NCBI GenBank assembly: GCA_965644295.1
Contig: CBFFRP010000454.1
Span: 1-64,000, forward strand
From: Paraphysomonas bandaiensis
Lineage: Eukaryota; Chrysophyceae
Direction: 5' to 3'
DNA length: 64,000 nt
A model generated the notes under the pieces. It did no database searches, was not told the origin of the DNA, and saw nothing but the letters and a program-made list of their open reading frames with translations. Shown one piece after another: positions 59,901 to 64,000 of this stretch; positions within the stretch are counted from its first letter, which is position 1, and every line of letters begins with the position of its first letter. A program made the translations under genes and the position numbers.

Positions 59901-62900
59901 GAAAGTATATCAATCCTGATTCGGACGAGGCAAAATCTATCAGCAAGGTGTTGTGGATCAATAATATTAGTGCATTCAGCGTTCTTGGATCAGGGTTATG
60001 CACTCTATTAAACGAAAAGGTAAAGCATGAGGCTGTTGATTTCATTCAGAGATGCTCCCGAATTAATCTACCAGCGCTCAATATGAATGTGACTGGTGTC
60101 GGAGTTTTGCCTACTTTTCACTTAACCCCACCAAAACTTATTGTGGGTGGAGCAGTCAGTGTTGGAAAGGAATGGACGGGTACTGTTACACTGCATAACA
60201 CCAGTCATATTTTGAACGAAGTTTCGATTGATACATCAGCAGCTGTAATCCCTCGAATCGGGAACAAGGAGAATGCAACTATCACGGTCTCCAACTCGCA
60301 CATCATTCTCCTTCCTGGAAGTACTGAAACAATCAATGTAACAGTTGTAGTGAACGAAGTAGGCGACTTTGACATCACACTCCCCGTTATCCCTAAGAGT
60401 GAATTTCTAGAAGTGAATGACATAATCATTTCGATCCATACTGTGGGTCCGAAAATACGATTTGAGGCGCCAGAAGTTAATATCGGTCTTGTTAGTACAG
60501 GCGTAGAGACACAGTCTGTGGTGTCTTTCACCAATGATACAGACATCCCCTTGATTTACAATTTATCGTGCTCTGTTGATGCATTGCTCAGTGCATTAAG
60601 TACAAACCGTCGCAATGAAAGGCGTGAGTCAAAATTTGCAACGCCTCCACGAATTCCATCGACACCCAACGAAGATGTACAGTCGGTAGCACATTCTGCG
60701 AGATCGACGAGGTCTCAATTGACTGAGGCATCGACTGATAGTTATGCAATTGAAAATCCAACAGCAGTATTTTCATTTATGCCTCCTAGTGGGGAATTAG
60801 GGCCAGGAGAGACTTGCCATACGACTCTACGTTGTGTGGCTGGTAAATTTCCCCAACGTGTGCGGGGTGTCATCGAGTGCAAGGTCACTGATATTAATGG
60901 CGTGTGTAACCTTCCGTCGCAATACATCAGCGTGAGAGGAGAAGTTCAATCACCGTTGACGATATTAACTCCTTCGCTAGTGGATGTTGGAAATGCTTAC
61001 ATCAATACTCCTATAAAATTCGAAATAACTCTTAAGAATTTGACGAGTCTAGGTAGTAAATTTAAATTTGAGCGACCCGGTGGTGACTCAGCTTCCTACA
61101 AGTTGCAGTTTTCAGAGAAAAGTGGCGATCTTCAAGGCCAGGAGAAGCGAGTTATTACTGTCACATTCACTGCCCTTGTGTCTGGCGTCACAGATGATGT
61201 CATTGGGTGCAAAATATTCGGTTCACCGAACCCTATCGGGTTTCAGTTAAAAGGAATCGCGAAGGGTATTCACGTTGATTTCGTGCCTCTTGAAGAAGGT
61301 GAGGAACCGCCGTTACCACTTGCAGACCCAACAGAGCCTCAGTACCCTGGGCCGGGTTCTGTTCCTGACCCAGCGCCTCTTCGACCGCTTGAATTCGGGT
61401 CTGAAGTGGAACTGTACGAAAGGAGGATCAGGCAGTTCGCTATTCGGAACTTATCAGCTGTGAGCGCTTTTTTTGATATCCGCCCGAGGAAGTATGAAGT
61501 CGGTGAAGTGTTTAATGATGATGACAGTCTGACATCCTCGTTAGCTGAGCCGCCTGCAGTAGGAAAAGGACTTCTTGTGCCGAACGAAGATGGTGAGGCA
61601 AGATATCAGTCCGAGGCGGGAAAGAAGTACATTGGAGCTATGATGAAGCGTCGTCAGGATAAGCACTACTTGACCCTTGGCCTGGGTGCGTCATATGCTG
61701 TAGAACCAAAGACCGGAGTCGTTCCGCCATGGGGAGTTGTAGTGGTTACTGTCTTGAGTCGTAACGACATGCCTGGGTGTTTTGATGATGAACTGGTGTG
61801 CGACTTCAGAGACCATAGAAAAATGTTTCTGCCGATGAAAATGAATGTTTTGGGATGTCCGCTTGTTATCGAAAGGGACTCGTATGGAATGTCATCCTTC
61901 ACACCCCCTGAAGGTCGTACTGAGGAATCGAGTGGTCTATTATTACAAATGGGCTATTCTGCGGTTAATTCTGAACCAATTGTACGAGATTTCAGGGTTC
62001 GAAACAACGGATCATCTCCGGCTACGATCAAGTGGAAGTTACGATCTGTGTCGTCAAGAGTTAATGGCCCATTGAAAGTCGAACTGAGACTGCAGAAGAC
62101 AGGAGTAAAAACCCATTTGCTCTTCTGGGATGATGTTGCCAAGGATTCGCCGTTCGATGTGGACCCAAAAGTTACGGTAATTCCAGCGTATGGACGAAGA
62201 AATTTTAAAGTTAAACTTTTGAGAACGAATGTAGTAGGGAATGAACTAGCCTTGTTGTCAGGTGCTATCTCGTTCGACTCAAGTCCGTCAGATATGTCTG
62301 TGCCTCCAACCAGAGAGAGTATATCTGGAGGAGGAAGTAGACCTGGAGAAGCGGCCGCACCAGAGAGCAAGCAGTCGATGGTGGAGTCGTCGTCCGCAGC
62401 TAGCGTTGTATCGCAGGCGGCTAAATCGGCGGTTGCACGGGTTAGTTATAATATCTCTCTTCATCTCAAGGGCAGTCTAATGCAGCCAGAGATTAGACTA
62501 GATAAAAATATATTGGTTACCACGAAGGATCGAGTGACTCATGTTCCATCTAGCCTTGGGATCGTTCTTAAAACAGATGCACCTAGTCTATTTGCAAAAG
62601 GTGCACGTCCATCAGATGTCTGCAAGCGTGTTATTGCACTCATGAATCCAATTCCGGCCACTCTGGCTTTCAGTGTTTCCGTGGAAGGTCCATTTACCGT
62701 AAAGCTTTTATCCGATGAAAACAAGCAGCGTCCGAAATCACCGTCCTCCGTACATACTTCGAATACGTTGTCCTCTAGGCTTTCGAAGGGACAAAGCAGT
62801 ACTGCTGGTGGTTCATCTGTTGGTGGAACTTGCCTACTTCTCTCTCAGGCTTCTGTGCGGTTTGTTGTAGCTTTTACACCAAGGAGGGAGCTCCGCAATA

Positions 62901-63672
62901 CTCTGCAGAACAATAAATCTACCCTTGGTCTGGGGGATAAGGCTGCCGATGGTGAAAAGGGTACACTTATAGTATCATTCTCGACTGGACAGCAGCTTCA
63001 TGTGCCGATTACTGTCACGCTCTCTACGCCGTTTATATCTGCGTCTTCTCCCAGACTTCATTTTGGTGTATGTCACACTACTCGCCACTGTGATGGTATA
63101 CTTCTTCTATCGTCGTCCACTGATGTTATCGCGAGATGGAGTGTGGAGCACGTTCCAGGGGCTGGGGGCAGTCGAAAAGTTTCTTCTATCCGAGTGAAAG
63201 GATTTGAATCGCTCGGACAACAAGAGGATGACCCATCTGTCTTCACCATTACTCCTGGGTCTGGAGAGCTACAGGGGCCCACAGTATCGCCAACTGCTGC
63301 CACATACTGTCCTCCTAAAGATGTCAATAGAAGGTATACTGAAAAATATGCCACTCTTGTGTGTTATAATTTTGTGTTTTTAGTCAAAGCATCGCTGTTA
63401 TCGAGCAAAGACCTATGGCAACGTCATGGGCCACCTCCACTCTGACGCTACAGGACTCTCTTGTGGAAAGACACCAATCATCAAAGAAGAATGCTATTGA
63501 TGCTCGTTATCCCATTCCGATAAATATCAAGTTCAAGCCGAGTCGAAATGTGCGATACAGTTCTAGATTCAGATTTACTTGTGAGTATGGGAACACTTTT
63601 GATGTGTTGTTGGAAGGGGAGGGAACTTTTGAGGAGCACGAACACAGACCATTGAATCCGGTCCCGAGATGA
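56927..63672 (+). CDS. Giant ASH/HYDIN-type Ig-repeat ciliary protein, DLEC1-like
   Basis: Two exons (56927-63333 and 63384-63672) joined across a 50-nt intron give about 2231 residues. Without the splice the protein would lose its conserved end. Residues 15-170 are a Lys/Glu-rich coiled coil. A Pro-rich spacer near residue 365 is followed from about residue 400 by many Ig-like ASH/MSP beta domains, with repeated signs such as FRNISSVCRTLRV, VTFYPKSL and VTLQGEG. They are separated by charged inserts. The C-terminus, IKFKPSRNVRYSSRFRFTCEYGNTFDVLLEGEGTF (two adjoining motifs), resembles the end of DLEC1/FAP81-type proteins. Such proteins decorate axonemal microtubules or the central pair and are needed for flagellar beating. 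HYDIN, CFAP47, CFAP65 and CFAP74 are alternatives. The first exon, at 6.4 kb, is by far the longest in the window. Confidence 0.75.
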
Positions 63673-64000
63673 TTACATGATGTCCAAAATTAGTTTGAAG
63701 TGCCTATCTCATTTGGTATAATTGAATGTTTTCTCTTAGTAGTGGTGACTGACTGTATTCCCTTGTGCTTGTTTCTACCGTAGATGAATAATTTGTTGAA
63801 ATCTAATTATTGCTTATTATAAACTGTATAAGATATGTGAAATCAGTGGAATGTGTACAATATTGAACGCAATGTGAATGGTGTAACTGATGAGTGGGAA
63901 TATACGTATTAAATCAGGATGTTAAAGCAATCCAAAGCTTCATATTGAATATTAGAGATGTGAGCAAACCGATATGAAAGAGATGACTTTATTCCGTCTC
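63673..64000. other. Sequence downstream of the DLEC1-like gene
   Basis: About 330 bp of AT-rich DNA up to the window edge with no gene seen; presumably 3' untranslated region and spacer. Confidence 0.6.

Overview
The window is nuclear DNA from a eukaryote. Genes lie on both strands and are interrupted by many short GT-AG introns, mostly about 40-120 nt. Joining exons at these sites restores one open frame across recognisable families such as Rab1, DGAT1, eIF2-gamma, USP and PTEN. The set includes axonemal proteins (a SHIPPO-repeat protein, a very large ASH/DLEC1-like protein, a Dpy-30-motif protein), so the cell very probably builds a flagellum. A small protein with a mitochondrial-type presequence suggests an ordinary mitochondrion. 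I see no plastid gene. The PH-DGAT1 fusion and a possible AP2-like factor hint at a SAR-type protist, but I cannot fix the lineage.

Layout: (CATA)n array, 1-472; COPI-associated Golgi membrane protein (+), 552-1287; PH-DGAT1 (-), 3058-5636; CATA array, 5670-6435; Dpy-30 protein (+), 6709-7244; possible AP2-like factor (-), 8321-9480; a lipase-like/GTPase/HECT fusion (-), 11501-16398; SHIPPO-repeat protein (+), 17289-22393; small mitochondrial-type protein (-), 24943-25316; myristoylated EF-hand-like protein (-), 28067-29098; decayed tyrosine recombinase (-), 29503-30210, with a tiny hAT-like MITE next to it; PH-ankyrin-FYVE protein with about 25 introns (-), 31145-35017; Rab1 (+), 35702-36624; small acidic protein (-), 37400-37919; CATA array; ELMO-domain protein (+), 38299-40910; Tc1/mariner relic, about 41.9-42.2 kb; HSP20 (+), 42666-43106; PTEN (-), 44564-45906; CATA array; USP22-like deubiquitinase (+), 46432-48883; Ty1/copia relic (-), about 49.5-50.3 kb; SLC52-like transporter (+), 51233-52501; eIF2-gamma (+), 53987-55480; DLEC1-like giant (+), 56927-63672.

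There are no operons. Recurrent themes are the flagellum (SHIPPO, DLEC1-like, Dpy-30), membrane traffic and phosphoinositide signalling (Rab1, COPI-associated protein, ANK-FYVE, PTEN, PH-DGAT1, ELMO), and ubiquitin (HECT fusion, USP).

The strongest candidate for something undescribed is the lipase-like/GTPase/HECT fusion. Next are a 40-residue repeat in the SHIPPO protein and the consistent placement of long CATA arrays just upstream of start codons, mostly between divergent genes. All gene models are read by eye from splice signals and frame continuity. No alignment or database search was possible.
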